DNA of 64,000 nucleotides from Pachyseris speciosa (Eukaryota; Cnidaria; Anthozoa; Scleractinia; Pachyseridae): NCBI GenBank assembly GCA_016490735.1, contig JAEMWC010000385.1, positions 288,501 to 352,500 of the forward strand, read 5' to 3'. Shown piece by piece: positions 33,701 to 44,900 of this stretch (position 1 is its first letter; each line of letters starts with the position of its first letter). The notes under the pieces were generated by a model. It saw only the letters and a program-made list of their open reading frames with translations, ran no database searches and was not told where the DNA came from. The position numbers and the translations under genes were made by a program.

Positions 33701-34090
33701 TCTTTGCTAGACCGACAACATTGCGAAAGTGTGTTAAAATGGATGACGCAAGCACGGACACTGACAGAAGTTGTTTTCTCACTTAAACACCGCTTGTTGT
33801 AACGTCCTCCTTGATGTAAAAAGTGAAAGTTTTTTGGATTAAATTGTGAAATACGAAAATCTGAATCGAATTCTCGGAAGTGGTTTGGTTTTGTGAAAGG
33901 CTTTTATGTTATCTGCTTAATCTTCATGGAAGGGTTTTTATTTACTCAATGGAAAGGCGAGAAACAATTGAAGACAAACGCAGCCTGCAGAAAGTACATA
34001 AAATGCAAATCATTTTCAGAATTTCTTTAACATACGATGGCTCCAAAAGATAGTTTCTTAGAATGAATTACAGCTATGCTAATTTGCAGG
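30725..34090. repeat. Segmental duplication, copy 2
   Basis: Paralogous to 25331-29224, without the tRNA-like insertion and with several small indels. It carries the empty site at 31674-31686 and peptide exon 3 of copy F. Confidence 0.8.
33331..33435 (-). pseudogene. Peptide copy F, exon 3 with lost stop
   Basis: Nearly identical to copy E: same acceptor, same SICSVTREL core, same TGA-to-GGA change and the same 11-residue extension ending at TGA. The stop loss therefore preceded the segmental duplication. No exons 1 or 2 were found. A minus-strand AATAAA is at 33225-33230. Confidence 0.65.
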
Positions 34091-34814
34091 AAAAGAAAGT
34101 AAAGGTTAAGTTTTTAATGTTGCCAAACGTGAGTAAATAAATTAAAAGCTTAGTTGTCGAAGCCCTGAGAGTTTATAACTATGAGAGGTTTTAATTCACT
34201 TGTATGACGATCCTCTTGTTCAGGCCGGGTGTATGAGTTGCAAAGGGTGCGAAACCTCCATGTACACTGAACAATGAACTTGCTTGTAGCAAAAAAACAA
34301 TGCAATACAGTGCTGTACTTTTTTTCATCTCTGATGTTTAAGGATTAATTTCTGCGATGTCCAATTTCGCTCCTAACCAACTGTGTGTTGCAGCTGCTTT
34401 TCGAAGGAAGTTTCTTTCTCTTTATAACTATGTTAATATAAAGGGCAGCTGTTAAGTTTTATGAAAGCATGCGTTGAAAATTACCTGGATCTTTGTCATA
34501 CTGACGTAACACAATACTACTCTACACTGACAGGTAGGTAATGGAGTTGAAATTTACTTCCGCGCTAATTAAGAGCCGAGTTTAACTACTTAAAGTTCAA
34601 GACAAGAGAAAATAACGCCAAAAATATTTGTTTATTCCACAACCGAGTTTTTAAAATAAATTTCCTGCGACCGAAGCGAGGAAATACGAACTTTCCTATT
34701 CTCAGACGCCTTAGACGAAGACCAAAAGAAACTAAGTACTTCGTTTGAGCGAAGGATTGGACCATTCAGCAATGAATCAAATCCCCCGTCGTATGATGAA
34801 TCCTGCCTGTTGTT
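34091..34814. other. No feature recognised
   Basis: Unique-looking AT-rich sequence between the duplicated segment and the next repeat cluster. No open frame, splice pattern or repeat partner was noticed. Confidence 0.3.
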
Positions 34815-34852
34815 TTAAGTTCAGATCATGTTTTTAGCGGAGCACCATACCT

Positions 34853-34884
<32 letters not shown>

Positions 34885-35020
34885 ATCACGGCTAGCGGTA
34901 TTGCTCGTGGGCGCGTACTCACGTCGACGACGATGACGACGACGTTGCCCAATAATTAATAATATCCTAATAGCGGAGCTCCGGCGGCCCGAAGGGGCGC
35001 CAAGCCTAGCACCATACTTT

Positions 35021-35051
<31 letters not shown>

Positions 35052-35149
35052 AAAATGTCAAGCAGTATTGCTCTTGGGCGCGACCGCACGACGACGACGA
35101 CGGTGTTGCCCAATAATTAATGATATCCTAATAATAATCATAATAATCC

Positions 35150-36070
35150 ATCATTGCGTCGATACTCCAGCTGATCAGCTAGTTTGCAGCGTACATCTTT
35201 GATGTAGGGCATCCGTGTCATACTCAATTGACAACTGTGAAAACAGTTTCCGTTGACCAGTATCACGTGACCATACCGCGGGCTCAAGTTTAGAGCTCAT
35301 CGAGGTCAGCTGTATTTTTGAAGTTGACCGCTGACCAGGTACTGGTTTTTGATTGGATCGCAGGCTCAAGGCAGTTTATTTTAACCAAAACGAGGCACCC
35401 AAACCAAAACGAGGTCACATTTTCCGCGCGATTTGTGGAGCTCGTAATACCACATTCAGTTGGTTAAAAGGCATAAAAATCAAGAACTCGTTAACAGATA
35501 CCCCGGGAGGTGAATTTTCAAATCATAAACTGAAAGGAAAAGCAAAAGATATGTCTGAGGAAACGCTTAAAACTTGGATCGCCTTGCATAATCGACGCCC
35601 AGATTGTGTGGTTGAAAAACACAATGATTCGACGCTTCAAGGGCTTTCACTTTACCTCGGTATCTTGCAGCTCACCAAGAAATGTCACTTAACAGTTCAC
35701 CAGCATTAATGGGAGCAACGAGTAGCTCAAAGTTAGAGGAAGAAGTTCTTTCTTTAGAAAAACTGTTTACTATTTTTCCAGGTCCTTGTTTTAACTAAAG
35801 TGGATTCGTATTTTCAAGTGGTATCAACCTCTACAACACAGGTGACTGAATTGAATAAATTGAAGCTTAACATTCGGTTTAATCGTTGTTACTTTTGTTC
35901 AGGACTGAAATTTGGATATAAATAACAATCATCTCTACTCGTTTTGTACGCAAAGAAGTAGTTAAACTGTTTGTTTGTTTCGTTCTTTTGCTTATAAGCG
36001 AACGAATGTTTTTAATCCGCTTGGCTGACTGTTTTCAGTGTTTTTTGACCTCGGTGCCTCAACAGCGTTA
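35150..36070 (+). repeat. Interspersed repeat R1, copy 1 (about 0.9 kb)
   Basis: The segment runs from the TTGATG...GGCATCC block through AGTATCACGTGACCATACCG and AAGGGCTTTCACTTTACC to GACCTCGGTGCCTCAACAGC. A full second copy is at 38898-39905 and an inverted partial copy at 38049-38745. The 118-codon frame inside (35353-35709) is interrupted in the other copies and is not a confident gene. Confidence 0.7.
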
Positions 36071-36283
36071 TTAGGGACCGAGATCGAGTACGAGTACGAC
36101 TTTTTAATTGTGGCTTGCGCGCTTGACAAAAGCACTTCGTATTTCAATCCTGTTTCTAAAATCTAATTTTCTGTCATGAAGCAATAGGGGCAGAATGAGG
36201 GATCTGTGGAGGTGACTGGTTGAAATTTGAGAGTCTTGCTCGTACTCTATTTCGTACTCGTACTCAAATCTAAAGACCCCTAA
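36071..36283. mobile_element. Short TIR element (213 bp) with TA flanks
   Basis: The ends are TTAGGGACC and GACCCCTAA, and subterminal GAGTACGAGTACGA is repeated inverted as TCGTACTCGTACTC. TA flanks both sides. It is inserted exactly at the end of repeat R1 copy 1. Non-coding; probably a MITE. Confidence 0.55.
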
Positions 36284-36422
36284 TAACTTATTAACACGTA
36301 ATCGCAATGAGTCCTCGTAAAATTAAGCATTTAAGTGCATATGACACAAAAGTTTTCATTAACTTGCTCGATAGAGCTTTCAAAATGATGAAGAACAGCA
36401 TTTATTTTATTGCGATAGCACT

Positions 36423-36980
36423 CTTGGTTGCCGAGTTATTCAAGATTAAAGGACTTGTGACGTCACAAGGTGGACATAAAATGAAGTAAAATCACAAAAT
36501 ATGGAATATCTGTGCAGAGTTGAAATTTTTCAGGGTTGATGTGCTGCCAGAACTACACATTGTGATAGTGGTTATGATGTCACCATAGCAACATACTTGT
36601 GACCAGATCTCTACCTTCCCAAATGAAAAATGCCTTATTGTTTGCTCCAGAGTCTAACAGACTTTCTTAGACTTGTACCGTGTAATGTCCATATTCGCTC
36701 ACACCCACTGAATGAACATCAAGAGCAAATAGCACTTCTTGGGGAGGGAAACTCTGATTTTATCCTTTGGATGGAGAGGGCCTGGAGTCCATTGTGTTGG
36801 CATGGAAATGTCACAGTGGACCATATCATGGAACTTTGTGATGAGTAAGAAAAATTATTCAGAGATATTATTCAGAGATATTCCATATTTTGTGATTTTA
36901 CATCATTTTGTGCCCATCTTGTGACATCACAAGTCCTCTAATTTGCATAAATCAAAATCTTGAATAACTCGGCAACCAAG
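36423..36980. mobile_element. TIR element carrying a 66-codon open frame (558 bp)
   Basis: CTTGGTTGCCGAGTTATTCA at the left is inverted at the right. Further inner blocks (GGACTTGTGACGTCACAAG, AAATCACAAAATATGGAAT) also pair, giving arms of about 90-110 bp. ACT lies directly outside both ends as a possible 3-bp target duplication. The internal frame at 36646-36848 starts after an AG and reads SLTDFLRLVPCNVHIRSHPL, ending at TAA. I do not recognise it; it could be captured host sequence. Confidence 0.65.
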
Positions 36981-37399
36981 ACTTTGTATTGAAATAGTTT
37001 TCCATGTTTGATCAAGATCAAACATTTTCATCCGATCATTTTGCTCTACGAACAAATGTTTGATCGTCTAACCAACTCAACCAGAAAGTGCACAGTCAGT
37101 AAAAGCAAACCAAATGAAGCACATAACTTTCAGCGATAACACGCAAAAATCGTCCAGTGTACTCGCTTTGTCTTGTGTTTGGTTAAACATTGTTTGTTTC
37201 CCTGCTAGCAGAGGTTTCTTGCCGGCAGAGACCTCTGACAGCAGAGGGAAATTGTTTGTCGGCTAGTCTTCCATCGTTATCTTTGTCAAAGACAATGTTC
37301 AGGAAAATGTTTGATCTTTTAGTCGGGGCTTTAGTATTACTTGTGTTCTGCATGAAGAGGACAGTTTTCAGCAACTTCAATTTTTATTAACTTACTACG

Positions 37400-37990
37400 A
37401 TATATTTTTGTTACTTGTCTTCTCCAAAGAAACCTACCCACCCACGGATCTCAAATTTTTTTGTTATTCTGTGGTTTGTGAATTTCGGTCAATTCCTGTT
37501 GACTGCTCTAACCGATCAGGTTCTTACTCTACGGACCGTTATGTCAAAATTTAAAATTACTTTACAATTTCTGGAACTTACTGAAAGATATCTTTTGCTA
37601 CTCGTCCATCTTCGCAAAGTTTTCTTTTCGAAGAAACGTTCGCATCCTAATTTGTTTCCTTGCAATGTTTTGCTGTTTTGTGGTTTTCGAACTACGGCCA
37701 ATTTCTGTTGACTCCAAACTATCAGCTAGGTTGGTACTCCTCTTTCCACGGACAGTGATTTATGTCAAAATTGCTTAGTAATTTTTCAAGCTTACAAGAA
37801 GCTTACTTGTCTACTTTCTTCATCCCCCCAGAATATTCGAACAACCATAGGCGTCTTGTGTTGTTAATTTGTACTGTTGTAAAGTTTTGAGGTTTTTTAA
37901 CCGCGGTCAGTTCTTGTTGACTGCTCTAAACATAAAATATTGGCGCAAGGAAAGCTATGCGAGGTTCCTCAATACCAGTAAAAAAAACAA
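37400..37990 (+). repeat. Tandem about 210-bp repeats (family R2), three diverged copies
   Basis: Each unit contains a CTTCTCCAA-like or TTCGAAGAA block, GAACCGCGGTCA-like sequence and TCCTGTTGACTGCTCTAA, then TTATGTCAAAATT. Related units lie at 40310-40410 and 55230-55680. The unit ends in AGGAAAGCTATGCGAGGTTC and AGTTCCGCTTTTAGGCTTGG. The frames at 37415-37711 are not conserved between units. Confidence 0.65.
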
Positions 37991-38048
37991 TAACCATGGA
38001 GTTCCGCTTTTAGGCTTGGCTAAATCTATTTATTATAATATGTAGATG

Positions 38049-38731
38049 TAGCTTCAGTGAAGTAAAAACAAGCATCCGTAAAAATAGCAAACGGTTTGTC
38101 CAAAGAAAGAGCTTCTTCAACAGAGTTTGAGCTACTCGTTCCTTCCATTAATATCGGTGAACTGTTAAGTGACGTTTCACTCTTGGTGCGATGCAAGATG
38201 CCGCGGTAAAGTGAAAGCCCTTCGAGCGTTGAATTATTTTGTTTTCAACCACACAATCGATCCAAGTTTGAAGCTTTTCCTGAAAAAAATCTTTCGCCCT
38301 TCTCTTTTATCACTTGAAAATTCACCTTCCGGAACATCTTTTGACAAGTTCTTGATTTGTATGCTTTTTACGCGAATTTAAAGCCAAAGTTAGATCGAAG
38401 AAGATGTTGTTTTGCTCAAAATGAAAGAACCAACTGAATGTGAAATTACGAGCCGCAGAAAGCGCGGGAAAAATTAAGCCTCGTTTAGGTTTGGTTGTCC
38501 CACACCTGGCTTGAGCTTGCGATCTAATCAAAAGCAAGAACCTGGTGAACCAGTAAGAAAAAACAACTGACTTCGACGAGGTCTTAACTTGAGCCCGCGA
38601 TATGTTTACGTGACACTGGTCAGCGGATACCTATTTTCTATAAGATGGATGTCCAGTATCAAAGCCGCACGCTGTAAACTAGCTGGGCAGCTGGGCCAGG
38701 TGGAGTATGGCCGCCATGTTGGATTATTATG

Positions 38732-38764
<33 letters not shown>

Positions 38765-38817
38765 CTCCGTCTTCGTCGTCGTGCGGTTACGCCTGCGAGC
38801 AATACCGTTAGCCATGT

Positions 38818-38850
<33 letters not shown>

Positions 38851-39612
38851 AGGTATGGTGCTCTGCTTGGCGGCCCTTCGGACCGCCGGAGCTCCGCTAT
38901 AATAATCATAACAATTCAACATGGCGGGCATTCTCCACCTGGTCCAGGTGACCAGCTATTGTACAGCGAACGTCCTTGATACTGGACATTCATCTTATAG
39001 CCAATTGACAGATTGACACCTGTCAAAACAAGGTATCCGCTGACCAGTGTCACGTAGCCATATCGCGGGCTCAAGTTAAAACCTTATCGAGGTCCGCTGT
39101 TTTACTGAAGTTGAACGGTGACCAGGTACTTGCTTTCGATTGGATCGCAGGCCCAAGCCAGGTGTGGGACACCCAGACCAATACGATGCTTAATTTTCGC
39201 GCGCTTTCTGCTGCTCGTTATTTCACATTCAGTTGGTTTCTTTTTGAGCAAAACAACTTCATCTTCTTCGATTGAAGCTTGTCTTTTAATTCACGTAAAA
39301 GGCATAAAAATCAAGAACTTGTCAAAAGATACTCCGGAAGGTGAATTTTGAAGTGATCAAAGGAGGAGCGAAAGATTTTTCTTAGAAAAAGCTTTAAACT
39401 TGGATCGATTGTGTGGATGAAAACAAAATAATTCAACGCTTGAAGGGCTTTCAGTTTACCGCGGCATCTTGCAGCTCACCAAGAAAGGTCACTCTACAGT
39501 TCACGGGCATTAATTGGAGGAACGAGTAGCTCAAACTCTTTGGAAGAAGCTCTTTCTTTGGTCAAACTCTTTGCTATTTTTGCGGATGCTTGTTTTTACT
39601 TTACTGAAGCTT
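38049..39612. repeat. 1.5-kb palindrome made of two inverted R1 copies
   Basis: The left arm 38049-38745 is the inverse of 38898-39612: for example AGAGCTTCTTC...GAGCTACTCGTTCC at the left and GGAACGAGTAGCTC...GAAGAAGCTC at the right. The about 150-bp spacer is the inverted GGAGCTCCGGCGG-type repeat. Confidence 0.75.
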
Positions 39613-39946
39613 ACGTATTTTCAAGTTGTAGAAACCTCTACAACACAGGACAGTGAGGTAAATTAAATAAATTGAAGCTTAACATTTGGTTTAATCGTTG
39701 TTTCTTTTGCTCAGGAATTAAACTTGCAGTTTTCTCTCGACTGGATATAAATAAAAAGTTATCTGTACTCGTTTTGGACGCAAGGGAGTAGTTGAATTGT
39801 TTGTTTGTTTTGTTACGTTGTTTTGTCACGTTGTTTTGTCAAAGCAAACGAGTGTTTTTACTATGCTTGGCTGACTTTTTTTCGACCTCGATGCCTCAAC
39901 AGCGTTAAAATACGTTTGCTCTTATTGCCCTGCTCTCAACGTAGGT

Positions 39947-40020
39947 GGCTTCATAGCTCAGTTGGTTAGAGCATCTCACCGGTAATCGCGAGGTCACGGG
40001 TTCGAACCCCGTTGAAGTCC
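39947..40020 (+). tRNA. tRNA-Thr-like (GGT), solo SINE copy
   Basis: The acceptor GGCTTCA/TGAAGTC pairs fully, the D arm is intact, box B is GGTTCGAACCC, and the T stem is intact. The anticodon loop is CCGGTAA and the anticodon stem (TCTCA against TCGCG) is broken. The same 3' tail as at 26690 follows (TTTTTTTCATGCTTCTTTTC). tRNA-derived and probably not a working tRNA. Confidence 0.6.
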
Positions 40021-40534
40021 TGAATTTTTTTCATGCTTCTTTTCGCAATTGCATAAATTGCGTTCACAACTGCGAGGATCATTCTTCATTTGATTTCATT
40101 TCCGCAGTTCATATATGATTCATTTCATATATCATCCACAAATATTTCTTCGTAATTCGAAATGTTGGATGAAAATGTTTGACCTAGATCAAACATGGAA
40201 AGCCATTTAAGAATACATGCAATATTGAGAGAGGTAGCTAAACGGTCAAACACGATGTTGGATGAAAATATTTGATCTTTTTTTGATTGTTAAATTTGTT
40301 TTCGAACAAACATACGCGTCGTGTATTGTTTTCGTGTAATGTGTTCACGTTTTGAGGTTTTTGAACCGTGGTCCATTCCTGTTGACTGCTCTAAACATAA
40401 AATATTGGCGCAAGAGAATTGAATCCAAAATGGATTTTCAACCATCAGTGAAGTTTAGTGATCATGAACTAGTGAGCAATGTTTCTAGTACTACTCTGTT
40501 GGGTTTGAAGTCAACATGTTGAAGTCAACATGTT

Positions 40535-40630
40535 GATAAACTTTTTAAGAAGCTTTCTCAACGTATAGCGCTCCTCAGAAAAATCAGAGTTTATCTACCT
40601 TTTAGACAAAGACTGGTATATTACAATTCG

Positions 40631-40664
<34 letters not shown>

Positions 40665-41196
40665 GGGCATCCTATAATAAGCGCATAATAATAATAATAA
40701 TAATAAGCGCATCCTATAATAAGCTACGCTAGTGTTATCTGGTCATGTTGTGATAAAGAATCTTTGAACAGAGTATTTAAGCTGCAGAAAAGGGTGGCTA
40801 GGGTTTTTCCGTCTGCCGATAAAGATTTGCCATCTGTACGATTATTAAAGAAGTTAAAGTGGATTCCTTTTTATGGAGAAAATAAGATAAGCAGTTGTTC
40901 TCTAGTTTTCAAACTTACCTTACCTTACCTTACCTCATTATTTAATCAAACATTTTACTATAAATAATCAAGTCTATTCTAGAAATACTAGGTATGCTAA
41001 ATTTAACTTAGTTTGCTCTAGGCCGGTATATACGTGAGACTGAAGGTGGAAAGTCCTTCTTAGTTAGAGCTTGTAAACTTTGGAATAAGTTATCTTTAGA
41101 ATTAAGATGTAAGGATTCTCTTCCTGCATTTTAGAAGAGTCTATATAATGTAAGTTTTAAAGAACAGCTTAGTCTAAATCACTTTAGTATTTAGCT
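40535..41196 (+). pseudogene. CR1-like LINE reverse transcriptase, C-terminal fragment
   Basis: The frame DKLFKKLSQRIALLRKIRVY continues to LPFRQRLVYYNS; a run of ATA repeats replaces the next residues, then YASVIWSCCDKESLNRVFKL, QKRVARVF and LKKLKWIPF follow. This is the thumb/C-terminal region of CR1/L2-clade non-LTR reverse transcriptases. Later frames keep RETEGGKSFLVRACKLWNKL. Stops, frameshifts and the microsatellite show it is dead; the 5' part is absent. Confidence 0.75.
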
Positions 41197-41380
41197 TGAT
41201 ATTAATTTCATTTATATTTAATAGAATCTTTATATTTGATAGTATAGTTTTTAGATATTTGAATTTTGTACTTTTTTTCCTTCTAATTTTGAGGACCACA
41301 AGTTTATTAGCTTTCAGCTATTTAGTGCTACCCCCATAAATAAAGTGTTTACTTACTTACTTAATTACTTACTTACTAAA
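40535..41380 (+). mobile_element. 5'-truncated CR1-like non-LTR retrotransposon
   Basis: The coding relic is followed by a short 3' UTR and a (CTTA)n tail at 41348-41380, the usual 3' microsatellite end of CR1/L2-like elements. Two (ATA)n expansions (40631-40662, 40685-40706) sit inside it. Confidence 0.7.
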
Positions 41381-41826
41381 GAAAGCCATGCGAAGTTGCT
41401 CAATACCAGTAAAAAAACAATCGTGGAGCTCCGCTTTTGGGCTTCGCTAAATCTATGTATTAGCGGAGCTCCGCGCGCGAATTACCATGGTTAAGAAAAT
41501 ATGGTAACCCATCTGCTCGAGAAAATTTGGTTTTGGTCACCGTACGACCAACCGACCGTATGACCGACCGTACGTCTATCCCTTTATGTATGCCAAGTGA
41601 AAAAGTCACACTCGAGATAAACATGATATCGTTGGAAAAAAAAAAACAAAACAAAACAAAACAAAAAAAAAACAAACAAACCAACAAACAAACAAAAAAA
41701 AAAAACTAAAGATAATAAGAAAAGAAACTTATGATCTTTTAACAGTATCGGCATTGTATTTTCTGGGCCGTAGCCAGACGGAAATTGTTACCGAGGCAAT
41801 GCAGGTAAAAAGGAAAGTCAAAAAAA
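41381..41826. repeat. Repeat tails and A-rich tract left of the giant palindrome
   Basis: GGAGCTCCGCTTTTGGGCTT and AGCGGAGCTCCGCGCGCG abut head to head (41421-41480), and an A/C-rich tract AACAAAACAAAAC follows at 41638-41705. Seven A residues at 41820-41826 directly precede the palindrome. Confidence 0.6.
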
Positions 41827-41939
41827 GGTTACAACTTGGTGTTACGGAGCACCAATATATGCTAATTACTATATGCCAATTACTATATGCTAATGTATAG
41901 TATACTAAGGAGGTAAGGTCCTTTGGTTCATGGCTAGGG

Positions 41940-44900
41940 TTTATAGGGTTTGTGGTTTCACTGGTTTCGTAGTTTCGCGGGTTTCAGGGTGTCGTAGTTT
42001 CACGGGTTTCGTGGTTTCACGGGTTTCATGGTTTCGATGGTTTCATGGTTTCACGGTTCCATGGTTTTGTAGTTTCAATGGTTTCGTGGTTTTATGGTTT
42101 CAAGGGTTTTGTGGTTTCACGGGTTTCATGGGTTTCATGGTTTCACAGGTTTCATGGTATCAATGGTTTCATGGTTTCACGGGATCCACGGTGTCACGGG
42201 TTTTATGGTTTTGTAGTTTCAATGGTTTCGTGGTTTCATGGTTTCAAGGGTTTCGTGGTTTAATGGGTTTCATGGTTTCAATAGTGACATCGTTTCAAGG
42301 GTTTCGTGGTTTCACAGGTTTCGTGGTTTCAATGGTTCCATGGTGTCACGGGTTTCATGGATTCACGGGTTTCGTGGTTGCAGTGGTTTCATGGTTTTAA
42401 TGGTTTCATGGTTTCACGGGTTTCGAGGTTTCACGGGTTTCGTGGTTTCATAGTTTCAAGGGTTTCATGGTTTCATGGTTTCAATGGTTTCATGGTTTCA
42501 CGGGTTTCATGGTGTCACGGGTTCCATGGTTTCACGGGTTCCATGGTTTTGTAGTTTCAATGGTTTCGTGGTTTCATGATTTCAAGGGTTTCGTGGTTTC
42601 ATGGGTTTCATGGTTTCACAGGTTTCATGGTATCAATGGTCTCATGGTTTCACGGGTTTCATCGTGTCACGGGTTTCATGGTTTTGTAGTTTCAATGATT
42701 TCCTAGTTTCATGGTTTCATAAGTTTCGTGGTTTCATAGGTTTCATGGTTTCAATAGTGTCATCGTTTCAAGGGTTTCGTGGTTTCAATGGTTCCATGGT
42801 GTCACGTGTTTCATGGTTGCAGTGGTTTCATGGTTTCAATGGCTTCAATGGTTTCATGGTTTCACGGGTTTTGTGGTTTCATGGTTTCATGGTTCCACAG
42901 AATTTCTGGTGTCAAGGGTTTCATGGTTTCGTAGTTTCGCTGCTTTCGTGGTTTCGCGGGTTTCATGGTTTCAATGGTTTTATAGTCTCATAGGTTTCAT
43001 TGTTCCAATGGTTTCATGGTTTCTAGGGATCCACGGTGTCACGGGTTTCATGGTGTCACGGGTTTCATGGTTTCGTAGTTTCACGGGTTTCGTGGTTTCA
43101 CGGGTTTCATGGTTTCGATGGTTTCACAGGTTCCATGGTTTCACGGGTTCCATGGTTTTGTAGTTTCAATGGTTTCGTGGTTTCATGATTTCAAGGGTTT
43201 CGTGGTTTCATGGGTTTCATGGTTTCACAGGTTTCGTGGTATTAATGGTTTCATGATTTCACGGGTTTCATCGTGTCACGGGTTTCGTGGTTTCACGGGT
43301 CTGATTTCATCGTTTCAATAGTTTCATGGTTTCTAGGGATTCATGGTGTCACAGGTTTCATGGTTTTGTAGTTTCACGGGTTTTTGGTTTTGTAGTTTCA
43401 ATGGTTTCGTGGTTTCATGAGTTTCATGATTTCAAAGGTTTCATGGTATCAATGGGCTCCTGGTTTCACGGGTTTCATCGTGTCACGGGTTTCGTGGTTT
43501 CACGGGTTTCATGGTTTCGATGGTTTCATAGTTTCACAGGTTTCATCGCTTCAATAGTTTCATGGTTTCAAGGGATTCATGGTGTCACAGGTTTCATGGT
43601 TTCGTAGTTTCACGGGTTTCGTGGTTTCACGGGTTTCATGGTTTCAAGGTTTCATGGTTTCACAGGTTTCATCGTTCCAATGGTTTCATGGTTTCACGGG
43701 ATCCACGGTGTCACGGGTTTCATGGTTTCGTAGTTTCACGGGTTTCATGGTCTCGATGGTTTCATGGTTTCACGGTTCCATGGTTTTGTAGTTTCAATAG
43801 TTTCGTGGTTTCATGGTTTCAAGGGTTTCGTGGTTTCATGAGTTTCATGATTTCACAGGTTTTATGGTATCAATGGTTTCATGGTTTAACGGGTTTCATG
43901 GGTTTGTAGTTTCAGTGGTTTCGTGGTTTCATGGTTTCAACGGTTTTGTTGTTTAATGGGTTTCATGGTTTCATTAGTGTCATCGTTTCAAGGGTTTCGT
44001 GGTTTCACAGGGTTCGCGGTTTCAATGGTTCCATGGTGTCACGGGTTTCATGGTTGCAGTGGTTTCATGGTTTCAATGGCTTCAATGGTTTCATGGTTTC
44101 ACGGCTTTCGTGGTTTCATGGTTTCAAGGTTTTATGGTTTCATGATTGCAATGGTTTCATGGTTGCAGGGGTTTCATGGTGTCACGGGTTTCATGGTTTC
44201 ACTGGCCTCGTCGTTTCACAGGTTCGTGGTTTCTCTGGTTTCGTGGTTTCACGGATTTCGTGGTTTCACGGATTTCGTGGTTTCACGGGTTTCTTGGTTT
44301 CACTGGTTTCATGGTTTCGTGGTTTCACTAGTTTCGTGGTTTCACGGGTTTCATGGTTTCATGGGTTTCGTGGTTTCACTGGTTTCATGGTTTCGTGGTT
44401 TCACTACTTTTGTGGTTTCACGGGTTTCATGGTTTCATGGGTTTCGTGGTTTCACTGGTTTCATGGTTTCGTGGTTTCACTAGTTTCGTGGTTTTACGGG
44501 TTTCATGGTTTCACGGTTTCGTGGTTTCACGGGTTTCATGGTATCAATGGTTTCATGGTTTCACGGCTTTCGTGGTTTCACGCGTTTCGTGGTTTCATGG
44601 TTTGAAGGGTTTTATGGTTTCATGATTGCAATGGTTTCATGGTTGCAGGGGTTTCATGGTGTCACGGGTTTTATGGTTTCACTGGCTTTGTGGTTTCACA
44701 GGTTTCGTGGTTTCACGGATTTCGTGGTGTCACGGGTTTCTTGGTTTCACTGGTTTCATGGTTTTGTGGATTCACTAGTTTCGTGGTTTCACGGGTTTCA
44801 TGGTTTTACGGTTTCCTGGTTTCACGGGTTTCATGGTATCAATGGTTTCATGGTTTTACGGGTTTCGTGGTTTCACGGGTTTCATGGTTTCGATGGTTTC

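Larger units (their letters stand above)
14640..34090 (-). other. Tandem array of small secreted-peptide genes (overview)
   Basis: Six related copies and one orphan flank share exons, introns and flanking blocks, all on the minus strand. In plus-strand order each unit is 3' flank, exon 3, exon 2, exon 1, 5' flank. Three-exon copies: A (16159-16920), C (20412-21261), D (24173-25107). Copy B (18957-19272) has exons 1 and 3. Copies E (28442-28546) and F (33331-33435) have exon 3 only. All introns are phase 0. Predicted precursors are 72-83 residues: signal peptide, acidic linker, C-terminal peptide with C-x7-C. The family is not recognised; it lacks the eight-cysteine pattern of coral SCRiPs. 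Confidence 0.75.

Noticed and set aside
14640..34090. Assigning the peptide family to coral SCRiPs or to a known toxin class
   Set aside because: Only two or three cysteines are present with C-x7-C spacing, unlike the eight-cysteine SCRiP pattern, and no known toxin scaffold was recognised.
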